Source: VRUE01 sp963697805
GTDB lineage: Bacteria > Actinomycetota > Thermoleophilia > Solirubrobacterales > 70-9
DNA length: 64,000 nucleotides
Assembly: GCA_963697805.1 (NCBI GenBank)
Contig: CAVOPB010000004.1
Coordinates: 186,001-250,000, forward strand
Direction: 5' to 3'
The stretch's first letter is position 1. Every line of letters starts with the position of its first letter. The position numbers were made by a program, and so were the translations under genes. Shown here piece after piece: positions 1 through 7,154 of the stretch. Below the pieces are notes generated by a model. The model saw nothing but the letters and a program-made list of their open reading frames with translations, was not told the DNA's origin and ran no database searches.

Positions 1-1
1 T

Positions 2-82
2 CTGCCCGTGGTCGATGGCGACGGCCGCCTTGCCGGCATCGTCACCCGGGCCGACGCGCTGGCCGCGCTCGTCGGCCCCTAG
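2..82 (+). CDS. C-terminal end of a CBS-domain protein (partial)
   Basis: The window opens inside a reading frame whose final 26 codons include LPVVDGDGRLAGIVTRAD and end at TAG just before the next ATG. The pattern of a beta strand, a glycine-rich turn and G-I-V-T-R-x-D is the usual close of a CBS domain, which binds adenosyl ligands as a regulatory module. The gene abuts alr with no gap, so the two are probably co-transcribed. The rest of the protein lies outside the window, so the effector part (channel, dehydrogenase or stand-alone CBS) cannot be named. Confidence 0.6.
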   Translation: MPVVDGDGRLAGIVTRADALAALVGP

Positions 83-1192
83 ATGACGCGGGCAAGCGCC
101 CGGATCGACCTCGGCGCCGTGCAGCGCAACTGCGCGCGGCTGAAGGAGGAGGTCGGTGAGGGCGTCGAGCTCTGCGCCGTGGTCAAGGCCGACGCCTACG
201 GCCACGGGGCCAGAGGCTGCGCCGACGCCGCTCTAGCGGGGGGCGCAACCCGCCTCGCCGTCGCGACCGCCGCCGAGGCCCAGCAGATCGGTCACGGCCT
301 CCCGCACGTGCCGCTGCTGACGATGGGAGCACTGACGCCCGACGAGCTCGACATGGTCCTCGGGTCGGGGTCCGAGATCGCGGTCTGGCGCGAGGGCTTC
401 CTCGGCCTGGTCGCCGAGCGGGCCCGGGCCTGGGGGCGCCCGGCGAAGGTCCACGTCAAGCACGACAGCGGCATGGGCCGGCTCGGCAACCGCGACCCAG
501 CGCGGGTGATCGGGATCGCCCGCGCCTGCGCCGCGAGCGCGGACCTCGAGCTGGCCGGCATCTGGACCCATTTCGCGACCGCCGACGAACCCGACTCGGG
601 TTACTTCGACGACCAGCTCGAGCGGTTCGGCGTCGTCGCCGACGCGGTCCGCAGCGAATTCCCGGAGGTGACGATCCATGCCGCGAACAGCGCCGCCGTC
701 CTTCGCGACGGTCGCGCCCACTTCGACATGGTCCGTTGCGGGGTCGCGATCTACGGCCTCGATCCCTTCCAGCGAGACCCCGCCGAGCGCGGCCTCTCGC
801 CGGCGCTCTCGCTCTCCTCCTACGTCGCCGACGTCAAGAGCTTTGCCGCCGGCGACAGCGCCGGCTACGGCCAGACCTGGAGGGCACCGGCCGACACCAA
901 CGTCGGGGTGTTGCCGCTCGGGTACGGCGACGGCATCCGTCGTGGCCTCTCCAACAACGCCGAGGTTCTGGTCCGCGGCCGCCGCCATCCGCTGGTCGGC
1001 ACCGTCTCGATGGACAACCTGACTATCGACCTCGGGCCGGAGACCGAGGTCGAGCCCGGTGACGAGGCGGTCCTGATCGGTGCCCAGGGCGACGAGGCGA
1101 TCCTCGCCGAGGAGGTGGCCCGAAGGCTCGACACGATCAACTACGAGGTCACCTGCGGAATCTCCGCCCGGGTCCCGAGGATTATCGATTGA
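83..1192 (+). CDS. alr: Alanine racemase
   Basis: 369 aa, the normal length for this PLP enzyme, which interconverts L- and D-alanine for peptidoglycan. The PLP-lysine motif VVKADAYGHG lies at residues 34-42 (Lys35). The C-terminal catalytic region contains SAGYGQTW near residue 262, where the second catalytic Tyr is expected, and GTVSMDNLTID and CGISARVPR are the usual C-terminal signatures. The ATG follows directly on the stop of the CBS-domain gene. The end overlaps the next gene by TTGA, so translation of the two is probably coupled. Confidence 0.95.
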   Translation: MTRASARIDLGAVQRNCARLKEEVGEGVELCAVVKADAYGHGARGCADAALAGGATRLAVATAAEAQQIGHGLPHVPLLTMGALTPDELDMVLGSGSEIAVWREGFLGLVAERARAWGRPAKVHVKHDSGMGRLGNRDPARVIGIARACAASADLELAGIWTHFATADEPDSGYFDDQLERFGVVADAVRSEFPEVTIHAANSAAVLRDGRAHFDMVRCGVAIYGLDPFQRDPAERGLSPALSLSSYVADVKSFAAGDSAGYGQTWRAPADTNVGVLPLGYGDGIRRGLSNNAEVLVRGRRHPLVGTVSMDNLTIDLGPETEVEPGDEAVLIGAQGDEAILAEEVARRLDTINYEVTCGISARVPRIID

Positions 1193-2610
1193 CGCTCTCC
1201 GATCGTCTCGCTGCGGCGCCGCCGGTCGTGATCGCGCGCGAGGCCCTGGCAGATACCGAGCCGGCCTGGATCGCCGGCGGCGCCGTCCGCGACGCGGCCC
1301 TCGGCCGTGAGGTCACCGACCTCGATCTTGCCGTGGCCGGGGACCCCGCCGTCGCGGCGAGGGCGATCGCCGAGCGCGGCGAGGGGCATGCATTCGAGCT
1401 CTCGGCCGAGTTCGCAACCTGGCGGGCGGTCGCCCGGGATGGCGCCTGGCAGGCCGACATGACGGCGCTGCGGGGGGAGACGATCGAGGCCGACCTCGAC
1501 GCCCGCGACTTCACCCTCGGCGCGGTTGCGGTGCCGCTCGATGGAGGCGACCCGATCGACCCCCACGGCGGCCTTGCTGATCTCGAGCGGCGGCTGCTGC
1601 GGGTCGTCAACGACGGCAGCTTCGCGGCGGATCCGCTGCGCCTGCTGCGCGCCGCCCGGATCGCGGCTGAGCTCGAACTCGAGGTCGACCCCGGTACGCG
1701 GGCGCTGGCCCGGGCCGAATCCGGACGGGCAGCGGAGCCTGCGGGTGAGCGCCAACTGGCGGAGCTTCGCCAGCTGCTCGGCGGCCCCGACCCTCTCCGG
1801 GGGGTCGAGCTGCTCGACGACCTTGCCCTGACCGCGGCGGTCCTGCCCGAGCTCGAGGCGCTGCGCGGCGTCGAGCAGGGCCCGAACCACCACCTCGACG
1901 TCCACGGCCACACGATCGCGGTCCTCGAGCAGACCCTCGCGGTCGAGGCCGACCTCGACCGGTTCGCCGGCGAGCGCGCCGAGGAAATCGGGGAGCTGCT
2001 CGAGGAGCCGCTGGCCGACGATTTCAGCCGCCGGGCGGCGCTGCGCTTCGGCGCTCTCCTGCACGACATCGGCAAGCCGCGGACCAAGGGGGAGAGGAGC
2101 GGCTACGTGACCTTCATCGGCCACGATGATGTCGGCGCCGAGATGGTCGCGGCGATCTGCTCGCGCCTTCGTGCCAGCCGGGCGCTGACCGATCACCTGC
2201 GGGGACTGACCCTGCACCACCTGCGGCTCGGTTTCATGGTGCATGAGGCGCCGCTGCCGCCGCGCCGTGTCCACGAGTACCTGCGCGCGACCGAGCCGGT
2301 CGCCGCCGACGTCACGCTGCTGACCGTCGCCGACCGCCTCTCGGCCCGCGGCGGCGGCCCGTTCGCGACGGAGGAGGCGATCGAGGCTCACCTCGACCTC
2401 GCCCGGGCGATGCTGGCGGCTGCGCTCGACTGGCGCCGTGACGGCCCGCCGAAGCCGCTCCTACGCGGCGATGAGCTCGCGGCCGAGCTCGGCATCGCTC
2501 CCGGCCCCGAGCTGGGCGATCTGCTGGCCGAGCTCGAGGCAGCCCAGTATGCGGGCGAGGTGATGACCCGCGAGGAGGCGGTCGAGAGGGCCCGTTCAGT
2601 CCGCGGCTGA
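1189..2610 (+). CDS. CCA-adding-type tRNA nucleotidyltransferase / poly(A) polymerase family with HD domain
   Basis: 473 aa from a TTG start that overlaps the alr stop as TTGA. The N-terminus has the class II nucleotidyltransferase head: WIAGGAVRDAALGR followed by DLDLAV, where the metal-binding D-x-D sits near residues 45-47. It continues with ARDFTLGAVAV and the neck motif DPLRLLRAARIA. A separate HD-type phosphohydrolase motif, LLHDIGKP, lies near residue 289. The head-neck-HD order is that of bacterial CCA-adding enzymes. A pure poly(A) polymerase or A-adding role cannot be excluded from sequence alone. Confidence 0.88.
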   Translation: MTLSDRLAAAPPVVIAREALADTEPAWIAGGAVRDAALGREVTDLDLAVAGDPAVAARAIAERGEGHAFELSAEFATWRAVARDGAWQADMTALRGETIEADLDARDFTLGAVAVPLDGGDPIDPHGGLADLERRLLRVVNDGSFAADPLRLLRAARIAAELELEVDPGTRALARAESGRAAEPAGERQLAELRQLLGGPDPLRGVELLDDLALTAAVLPELEALRGVEQGPNHHLDVHGHTIAVLEQTLAVEADLDRFAGERAEEIGELLEEPLADDFSRRAALRFGALLHDIGKPRTKGERSGYVTFIGHDDVGAEMVAAICSRLRASRALTDHLRGLTLHHLRLGFMVHEAPLPPRRVHEYLRATEPVAADVTLLTVADRLSARGGGPFATEEAIEAHLDLARAMLAAALDWRRDGPPKPLLRGDELAAELGIAPGPELGDLLAELEAAQYAGEVMTREEAVERARSVRG

Positions 2611-2659
2611 ATGCCGCCTCAGGCGCTTTGTCGAGAGCGTCAGGTACCCTCCCCGCCTG

Positions 2660-2878
2660 ATGGCCAAAGAGGAGAAGATCGAGATGGAGGGCGAGATCAC
2701 CGAGGCCCTCCCCAACACGATGTTCCGCGTCAAACTCGACAACGAACACGAGGTGCTCGGTCACATCTCCGGCAAGATGCGCCGCCACTACATCCGGATC
2801 CTTCCCGGCGACCGGGTCAAGATCGAGCTCTCGCCCTACGACCTCGACCGCGGCCGCATCACTTACCGCTACAAATAG
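2660..2878 (+). CDS. infA: Translation initiation factor IF-1
   Basis: 72 aa, exactly the family length. It is a single S1/OB-fold: MAKEEKIEMEGEITEALPN, then MFRVKLDN..EVLGHISGKMRRHYIRILPGDRV, and the typical TYRYK end. IF-1 binds the 30S A site with IF-2 and IF-3 during initiation. The gene stands alone, away from the usual rpmJ/rpsM cluster. The last 15 coding bases and the first bases after the stop are repeated, inverted, at the end of the convergent gene downstream. Confidence 0.95.
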   Translation: MAKEEKIEMEGEITEALPNTMFRVKLDNEHEVLGHISGKMRRHYIRILPGDRVKIELSPYDLDRGRITYRYK

Positions 2879-2980
2879 CCATCTGGCGGTGTCCTCGGTC
2901 GGTCGGCTGCGGGCCACGCACCTCGGCGCTCCCCTTGCCTCCCTCCCTGCGTCCTTGCCAAATGGCTATTTGTAGCGGTA
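2864..2980. repeat. Inverted repeat covering the 3' ends of infA and the convergent hydrolase gene
   Basis: Bases 2864-2886 and 2958-2980 are reverse complements at 22 of 23 positions, with a perfect 19-base core (2864-2882 and 2962-2980), separated by 71 bases. Each arm contains the last codons and stop of one gene, so both proteins end in TYRYK. The loop is long for an intrinsic terminator and no T-run follows. Confidence 0.85.
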
Positions 2981-4150
2981 GGTCGGATCTGGATCAGCCA
3001 TCTCGGCGATCAGAGCCGACCAGGCGAAGTCGACGGCGCCGAGGCCGGTGCCGTCCCGCGGGTCGTAGTACTCACGCAGCCCTTCGCGCTCGACCGCTCC
3101 GAACAGTCCCTCGGCGATTCGCTCGGCCTCCTCCTCGTATCCGAGCCGGCGCATCCCGATCCAGACCATCCAGGCCGAGTTGACCCAGGTCGGCCCGCGC
3201 CAGTAGCGGCGGATGGGCCCGCGACCGCCATCCGGCTCATAGCTCGGCTCGCTCACCGCGACCGAGGGCGGCGCGACCGGCGTCGCGAACTCGCGCGGGG
3301 AGAGGAGGTGCTCCTCGACCAGCCGCCTCCCGATCTCCTCCGGCAGGTCTGGCAGGGCGAGAGGCGCCAGCGATGCCCAGGTGAGGGCGCGGGGACGGCC
3401 GCCGCCGGGCTGGGCCTCGTCGACGAACAGGCCCCGCTCCTCGTCCCAGAGCCGGTCGATCAGGGCGGGGGTCGCCGAGGGCCGGCCGAGCGCCTGCAGG
3501 GAAAGTGACCAGAAGGTGTTGACCAGGACCTCGCAGAGGAGCGGCCCGCCGGCGTCGCGGATCCGCGAGGCATCGAAGCCGAGGCGGCGATTGCGGCGGA
3601 CCAGGCAGGGAAATCCGATTCGCCCGTTGGCCCGGCGGCCCCAGACTTCTTCGAACTTCGGCGAGGCGTCGAGGCCCGACTCGTCCGGTTGGACGATCCA
3701 CAGCAGCCCGTCGCCCTCGAGGTCGCGATTGCGCGCCAGCCACTCGACCTGGGAGGCAATCCGCGGCTCCGCCGCCGGGTCTCCGACCGCGATCCCCCAG
3801 GCCCAGGCCAGCAGCGGCGGCTGAATCGTCTCGGTCTGGAACGAACGGCGCGAGGTGACGTTGTAGAACGGCAGCCGGCCGAGGGACACCGGGCGGTCCC
3901 AGAAGATCGTGTGGCCGATGAAGCCGTCCGGGCGCTGGGCTGCGAGCAGGCTCTCGAGCTCGCGGCGCGAGCGGGACCGATCGAAGCGGCGCCAGACGAT
4001 CGCCGCGAAGCACGAGTCCCAGTACCACTGCCACGGGTACCGGGTCGGGCTCGGCCGGGTGTAGGCGAAGTGCGTCCCGTCGCGATCGCCCTCGAGCCAG
4101 TTGCCGCGCAGGACCCGCTCCGCGATCTCGACTACGGCCCGGTTCGCCAT
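2966..4150 (-). CDS. MGH1/GH63-like (alpha/alpha)6-barrel glycoside hydrolase
   Basis: 394 aa. Recognisable blocks are YPWQWYWDSCF (residues about 38-48), GFIGHTIFW, YNVTSRR..QTETIQPPLLAWA, and WRGPTWVNSAWMVWIGM towards the C-terminus, all typical of trehalase/GH63-like mannosylglycerate or glucosylglycerate hydrolases. The acid/base Asp is expected in the YWDSCF block. There is no signal peptide, so it probably acts in the cytoplasm on a compatible solute or short glycan. The last residues TYRYK coincide with the inverted repeat shared with infA, so the native C-terminus may have been altered. The exact substrate is not predictable. Confidence 0.75.
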   Translation of the reverse strand: MANRAVVEIAERVLRGNWLEGDRDGTHFAYTRPSPTRYPWQWYWDSCFAAIVWRRFDRSRSRRELESLLAAQRPDGFIGHTIFWDRPVSLGRLPFYNVTSRRSFQTETIQPPLLAWAWGIAVGDPAAEPRIASQVEWLARNRDLEGDGLLWIVQPDESGLDASPKFEEVWGRRANGRIGFPCLVRRNRRLGFDASRIRDAGGPLLCEVLVNTFWSLSLQALGRPSATPALIDRLWDEERGLFVDEAQPGGGRPRALTWASLAPLALPDLPEEIGRRLVEEHLLSPREFATPVAPPSVAVSEPSYEPDGGRGPIRRYWRGPTWVNSAWMVWIGMRRLGYEEEAERIAEGLFGAVEREGLREYYDPRDGTGLGAVDFAWSALIAEMADPDPTYRYK

Positions 4151-4161
4151 CGCTGCGTCTT

Positions 4162-5544
4162 CTAGGCGGAGCCGTCGACGGCGGCCGGCTCGCTCTCGGC
4201 GAGCGGCGGCCGGGCCTCGACCCAGCGGCGGCCGTTGGCCCGCTCGAGGGCCTCGGCGGCGTCGAGCAGGAGCTCGTCGCGGCCCCAGGCCGCCTCGAGC
4301 TGGAGGCCGATCGGCAGGCCGCCGGAGCTGAGCCCGACCGGGGCGTTGATCGCCGGGGTGCCGGTGAGGTTGGCGAGGGCGCCGCCGCGAACATTGGCCT
4401 GGTCGGCGGTCTCGGTGCCCGACGGCAGCTCGACGACCGGCGCCGCGAGCGGCGGCGCCGGCGCCGGAACCGTCGGCCAGGCGAGGATGTCAACGTCCTC
4501 GAACAGGGCGGCGAGCCGGCGCCGCGTCAGCGTTCTCACCCGGTGTGCCTGGGCGACGGCGAGGGACGGGATCAGCATCCGATATTTGGCGACGTTGCGA
4601 TTGATCAGGCTGATCTCGGGGCTCATCCGGTTGAGCTGGGCAGGGGTGACACCGCCGAGCCCGTCGGAGTTGGCGATCAGGATTGCCGCGATCGTCGCCT
4701 CGGCCAGGTTCGGCAGCGCGACCTCGGTGACGGTGCCGCCGGTCTTCTCGCGCAGCATCTCGACCGCCGTCTCGCAGGCGTCCCCGACCTCGGCGTCGAC
4801 GTCCTCGGAGGGCACGTCGCGGATCACCCCGATCCGCAGGCCGGAGGCGTCGCCCGCGGTGAGGTCCTCCCCGAACAGGGTGGAGGCCAGCAGGCGGCAG
4901 TCGGCGGCGTCTACGCAGAGCGGCCCGGAGACGATCGTCGTCGTCGTCGTCGCGGCGTGGTGACCGTCCATCGCCGAGCGAGCGAAGGTCGGCTTGAGTC
5001 CGGTCAGGCCGCAGTACGCGGCGGGATAGCGAACCGAGCCGAGCCCGTCGGCGCCGACCGCTCCCGCGACGAGCCGGGCCGCCACCGAGGCGGCCGGACC
5101 GCTCGAGGAGCCGCCCGGACAGCGATCGGTGTCCCAGGGGTTGTGGGCGGGGCCATAGACGGAGATCGCGCCGGTGCTGCCGGCGCCGAGCTCTTCCATG
5201 TTCCCGACCCCGACGATCACCGCCCCGGCGTCGCGCAGGGCGCGGTAGGGACCGGACTCCTGGGGCGCGGTCGGCTTCATCATTTCGGCGCTGCCGAAGC
5301 GCTGGGCGCGCCAGGGCAGCGGCCACTCGTCCTTGATCACGACCGGAACCCCGCGCAGGGAGCCATCCGGCGCCGCGGCGAGCATCTCGCGCGAGCGCTC
5401 GGGGAAGGTCTCGACGATCGCGTTCAGCGCCGGGTTTCTCTCCTCGATCCGGGCCAGGGCTTCGTCGAGGAGCTGGGACGGGTCGGCGTCGCCGGCCGCG
5501 ATCGCCGCCGCCTGCCCCCGCAGCGAGAGGTCGATAGGCCTCAA
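4162..5544 (-). CDS. Amidase-signature hydrolase (AtzE/GatA-like)
   Basis: 460 aa if translation starts at the TTG that overlaps the upstream stop as TTGA; the longer upstream extension is rich in R/G and not convincing. The Ser-cisSer-Lys triad can be placed at Lys71 (VVIKDEW), Ser146 in PGGSSSGPAAS and Ser170 in DGLGSVRYPA, with the 75- and 24-residue spacings seen in GatA. The family hydrolyses amides such as biuret, allophanate precursors or Gln in tRNA-dependent transamidation. The partner gene immediately upstream resembles AtzG, which favours an AtzE/biuret-type or related amidohydrolase rather than GatA. Substrate unknown. Confidence 0.8.
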   Translation of the reverse strand: MRPIDLSLRGQAAAIAAGDADPSQLLDEALARIEERNPALNAIVETFPERSREMLAAAPDGSLRGVPVVIKDEWPLPWRAQRFGSAEMMKPTAPQESGPYRALRDAGAVIVGVGNMEELGAGSTGAISVYGPAHNPWDTDRCPGGSSSGPAASVAARLVAGAVGADGLGSVRYPAAYCGLTGLKPTFARSAMDGHHAATTTTTIVSGPLCVDAADCRLLASTLFGEDLTAGDASGLRIGVIRDVPSEDVDAEVGDACETAVEMLREKTGGTVTEVALPNLAEATIAAILIANSDGLGGVTPAQLNRMSPEISLINRNVAKYRMLIPSLAVAQAHRVRTLTRRRLAALFEDVDILAWPTVPAPAPPLAAPVVELPSGTETADQANVRGGALANLTGTPAINAPVGLSSGGLPIGLQLEAAWGRDELLLDAAEALERANGRRWVEARPPLAESEPAAVDGSA

Positions 5545-5759
5545 CCCGCCTCGCCCTCCGGGGGCGGCGCCTGGGAGAGATCGAGCCCGCGCTCGGCGAG
5601 AACCGAGCCGGCGTCGAACTCGATCAGCTGGAGGATCGCCGGGCCGAAGACCCTGTGGATCCCCGCCAGCACTGCGAGGTCGGTCTCGTCCGCCTCGATC
5701 CCGAGCACGGCGATGCCGGATGCGACGAATTCGTCTCCGCGATCGGGGGTCTCGGCCAT
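5541..5759 (-). CDS. Small AtzG/GatC-like subunit
   Basis: 72 aa. A helical first half with DETDLAVLAGIHRVFGPAI is followed by the D-x(3-5)-L-E..L-D-x-S-x-AP tail (LAERGLDLSQAPP) that GatC and AtzG proteins use to wrap round their amidase partner. It overlaps the amidase start by four bases, the usual arrangement for these two-subunit enzymes. I infer that it stabilises the amidase; similarity is by pattern only. Confidence 0.6.
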   Translation of the reverse strand: MAETPDRGDEFVASGIAVLGIEADETDLAVLAGIHRVFGPAILQLIEFDAGSVLAERGLDLSQAPPPEGEAG

Positions 5760-5906
5760 GCTCGGCAGGCAACCCTAGACGACCGGCGAGTGCGGCCCGC
5801 CCCTGGCCGGGATTGTGCAAATCGCCCGGTGAGCGGGCATTTGACCCGGTCTCCAGGCAGAATCGGGGCCGCAACCCTGCCTTCGGGCCGGGGTTCCAGG
5901 TGAGCC

Positions 5907-6671
5907 TTGCTGACCGCAAACGACAGCCGAACGCAATGGAGACGGGCGGCCGCCGCGTTCTGCCTCGCCTGCGCGCTGGCAGCGCTGGTCGCGTTCGGGC
6001 GCCCCGCGCCCGCCGACTCTGCGCCCGCCCGGGTGATCGTCCTCGGTCAGACCGACACCGCTCCGCCGCCGTCGTGCCCGGGCAAAATGGTCAACAACGT
6101 CGAGGTCGTGCCATGCCGGGTCGAGGGCCACGTCTCCGGGTTCCAGGTGATGGCCGGCGGTGTCCCCGACCCCTACGTCGTCCCGTTCGACGGCAAGATC
6201 GTCGCCTGGTCGATCGCCCTCTCGCGCCCCTCGCGCGAAGACACGGCCAATACCACCGACGAGGTCGGTTTCTTCAACGATTTCCTCGGCACGCCGTCGC
6301 AGGCCCGGATCGGCGTCCTGAGGCGGCTCGAAGGCTCGCAGCCGCCCCGCTACAAGCTCGTGCGGCAGAGCCCGCTGATAACGCTCAACCCCTACTTCGG
6401 GAGCACCCCCGTCTTCGCCCTCGACCACCCGCTGACGGTCCTCCAGGACCAAGTCGTTGCGCTGACCGTCCCGACCTGGGCGCCGATGTTCGCGTTCAAC
6501 GTCGCCGAATCGAACACCTGGCGGGGCAGCCGCGCGCCCGGCCACTGCAAATCCAGAGAAGACATCCAGACCGGCCATCCCCAGCAGGGCGTCGGCAAGG
6601 TCAAGACCTACGGCTGCTACTACTCCGCCGCGCGCCTGCTCTACACGGCGACGATCGTCAAGAAACCCTGA
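5907..6671 (+). CDS. Secreted protein of unknown function
   Basis: 254 aa from TTG with an AGGTG sequence a few bases upstream. Residues about 12-38 (RRAAAAFCLACALAALVAFGRPAPA) form a signal peptide with an A-x-A-like cleavage region. The mature part is beta-rich with Cys pairs (SCPGKM...VVPCRVEG; GHCKS..YGCYYS). The middle part (VPFDGKIVAWSIALSRP, LTVLQDQVVALTV) is reminiscent of the beta-sandwich part of the secreted proteins at 36.5 and 40.9 kb, where a similar ..GRVIRWRV.. strand occurs. No catalytic motif is visible. It is divergent from the amidase pair, with the shared intergenic region at 5760-5906. Confidence 0.65.
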   Translation: MLTANDSRTQWRRAAAAFCLACALAALVAFGRPAPADSAPARVIVLGQTDTAPPPSCPGKMVNNVEVVPCRVEGHVSGFQVMAGGVPDPYVVPFDGKIVAWSIALSRPSREDTANTTDEVGFFNDFLGTPSQARIGVLRRLEGSQPPRYKLVRQSPLITLNPYFGSTPVFALDHPLTVLQDQVVALTVPTWAPMFAFNVAESNTWRGSRAPGHCKSREDIQTGHPQQGVGKVKTYGCYYSAARLLYTATIVKKP

Positions 6672-6675
6672 GCGC

Positions 6676-6939
6676 TCAGAGCGCCTCTTGGCGCAGGCCG
6701 CAGTAGGGGCAGTCGCTGACGTCGATGCCGACCAGCTGGTCACAGCGGCGGCAGGCGCGGAGGTTCTCCGGCGAGCGCGGCAGCGACGAGGCCGACGGGG
6801 CGAGCGGCAGGACCGCCGCCACCGGGACCATCTCCTCTTCGGTCTCGCGGTCGGCGTAGACCGAGCCCGGCTCGGCATGGGCGAGGGCCTCACGGCCAGA
6901 GCCCGGCGCCCGCATCCGATAGAGCTGCTTCGAGTTCAT
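6676..6939 (-). CDS. Small zinc-ribbon protein
   Basis: 87 aa. The C-terminal third holds two CxxC knuckles, RACRRCDQL and DCPYCGLRQ, separated by about ten residues, which would bind one zinc ion. The N-terminal part is low-complexity and acidic (ETEEEM). Such small rubredoxin-like ribbons are common in Actinobacteria and have no assigned role. It ends five bases from the convergent secreted-protein gene. Confidence 0.65.
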   Translation of the reverse strand: MNSKQLYRMRAPGSGREALAHAEPGSVYADRETEEEMVPVAAVLPLAPSASSLPRSPENLRACRRCDQLVGIDVSDCPYCGLRQEAL

Positions 6940-7000
6940 CCGCCGCGCACAATAGACAATGGCACCGCCGTTGACCGGATCACCTCAGCGCATCCCATCC

Positions 7001-7090
7001 TTGATCGGAGCACCAATGGGCGAGCATCGCAATCTTGATCGGAGCATCAATTAGCGAGCATCACGATCTGACTCTCTGCGAGCGGCGCCG
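7001..7090. repeat. Tandem 34-base repeat related to the coupling elements
   Basis: 7001-7034 and 7035-7068 are tandem copies differing at about five positions. A more degenerate third copy may precede them at 6971-7000. The second copy runs into GCGAGCATCACGATCTGA, which matches the element at 29176-29247 (GCGAGCGTCACGATCTGA). The block lies in the 185-base gap before the glycosyltransferase. Confidence 0.7.
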
Positions 7091-7124
7091 TTCTGCTGCA
7101 AGCCCCGCCGGCGCGGACGCGGAA

Positions 7125-7154
7125 GTGAGCGAGCAAGGCTTCCGGTCATCATGA
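7125..7154 (+). other. Putative coupling mini-ORF (VSEQGFRSS)
   Basis: GTG AGC GAG CAA starts a nine-codon frame whose TGA overlaps the ATG of the glycosyltransferase as ATGA. The first bases (GTGAGCGAGCAAG) match the starts of the other mini-ORFs listed here. There is no evidence that the peptide itself is stable; translation up to the stop could deliver ribosomes to the next start. Confidence 0.4.

Noticed and set aside
5545..5919. N-terminal extension of the amidase frame up to 5919
   Set aside because: The extension is R/G-rich, overlaps the AtzG-like gene in another frame, and similarity starts right after the TTGA overlap.
7001..7068. Tandem repeats considered as a minimal CRISPR array
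   Set aside because: Two to three contiguous copies with no spacers and no cas genes.
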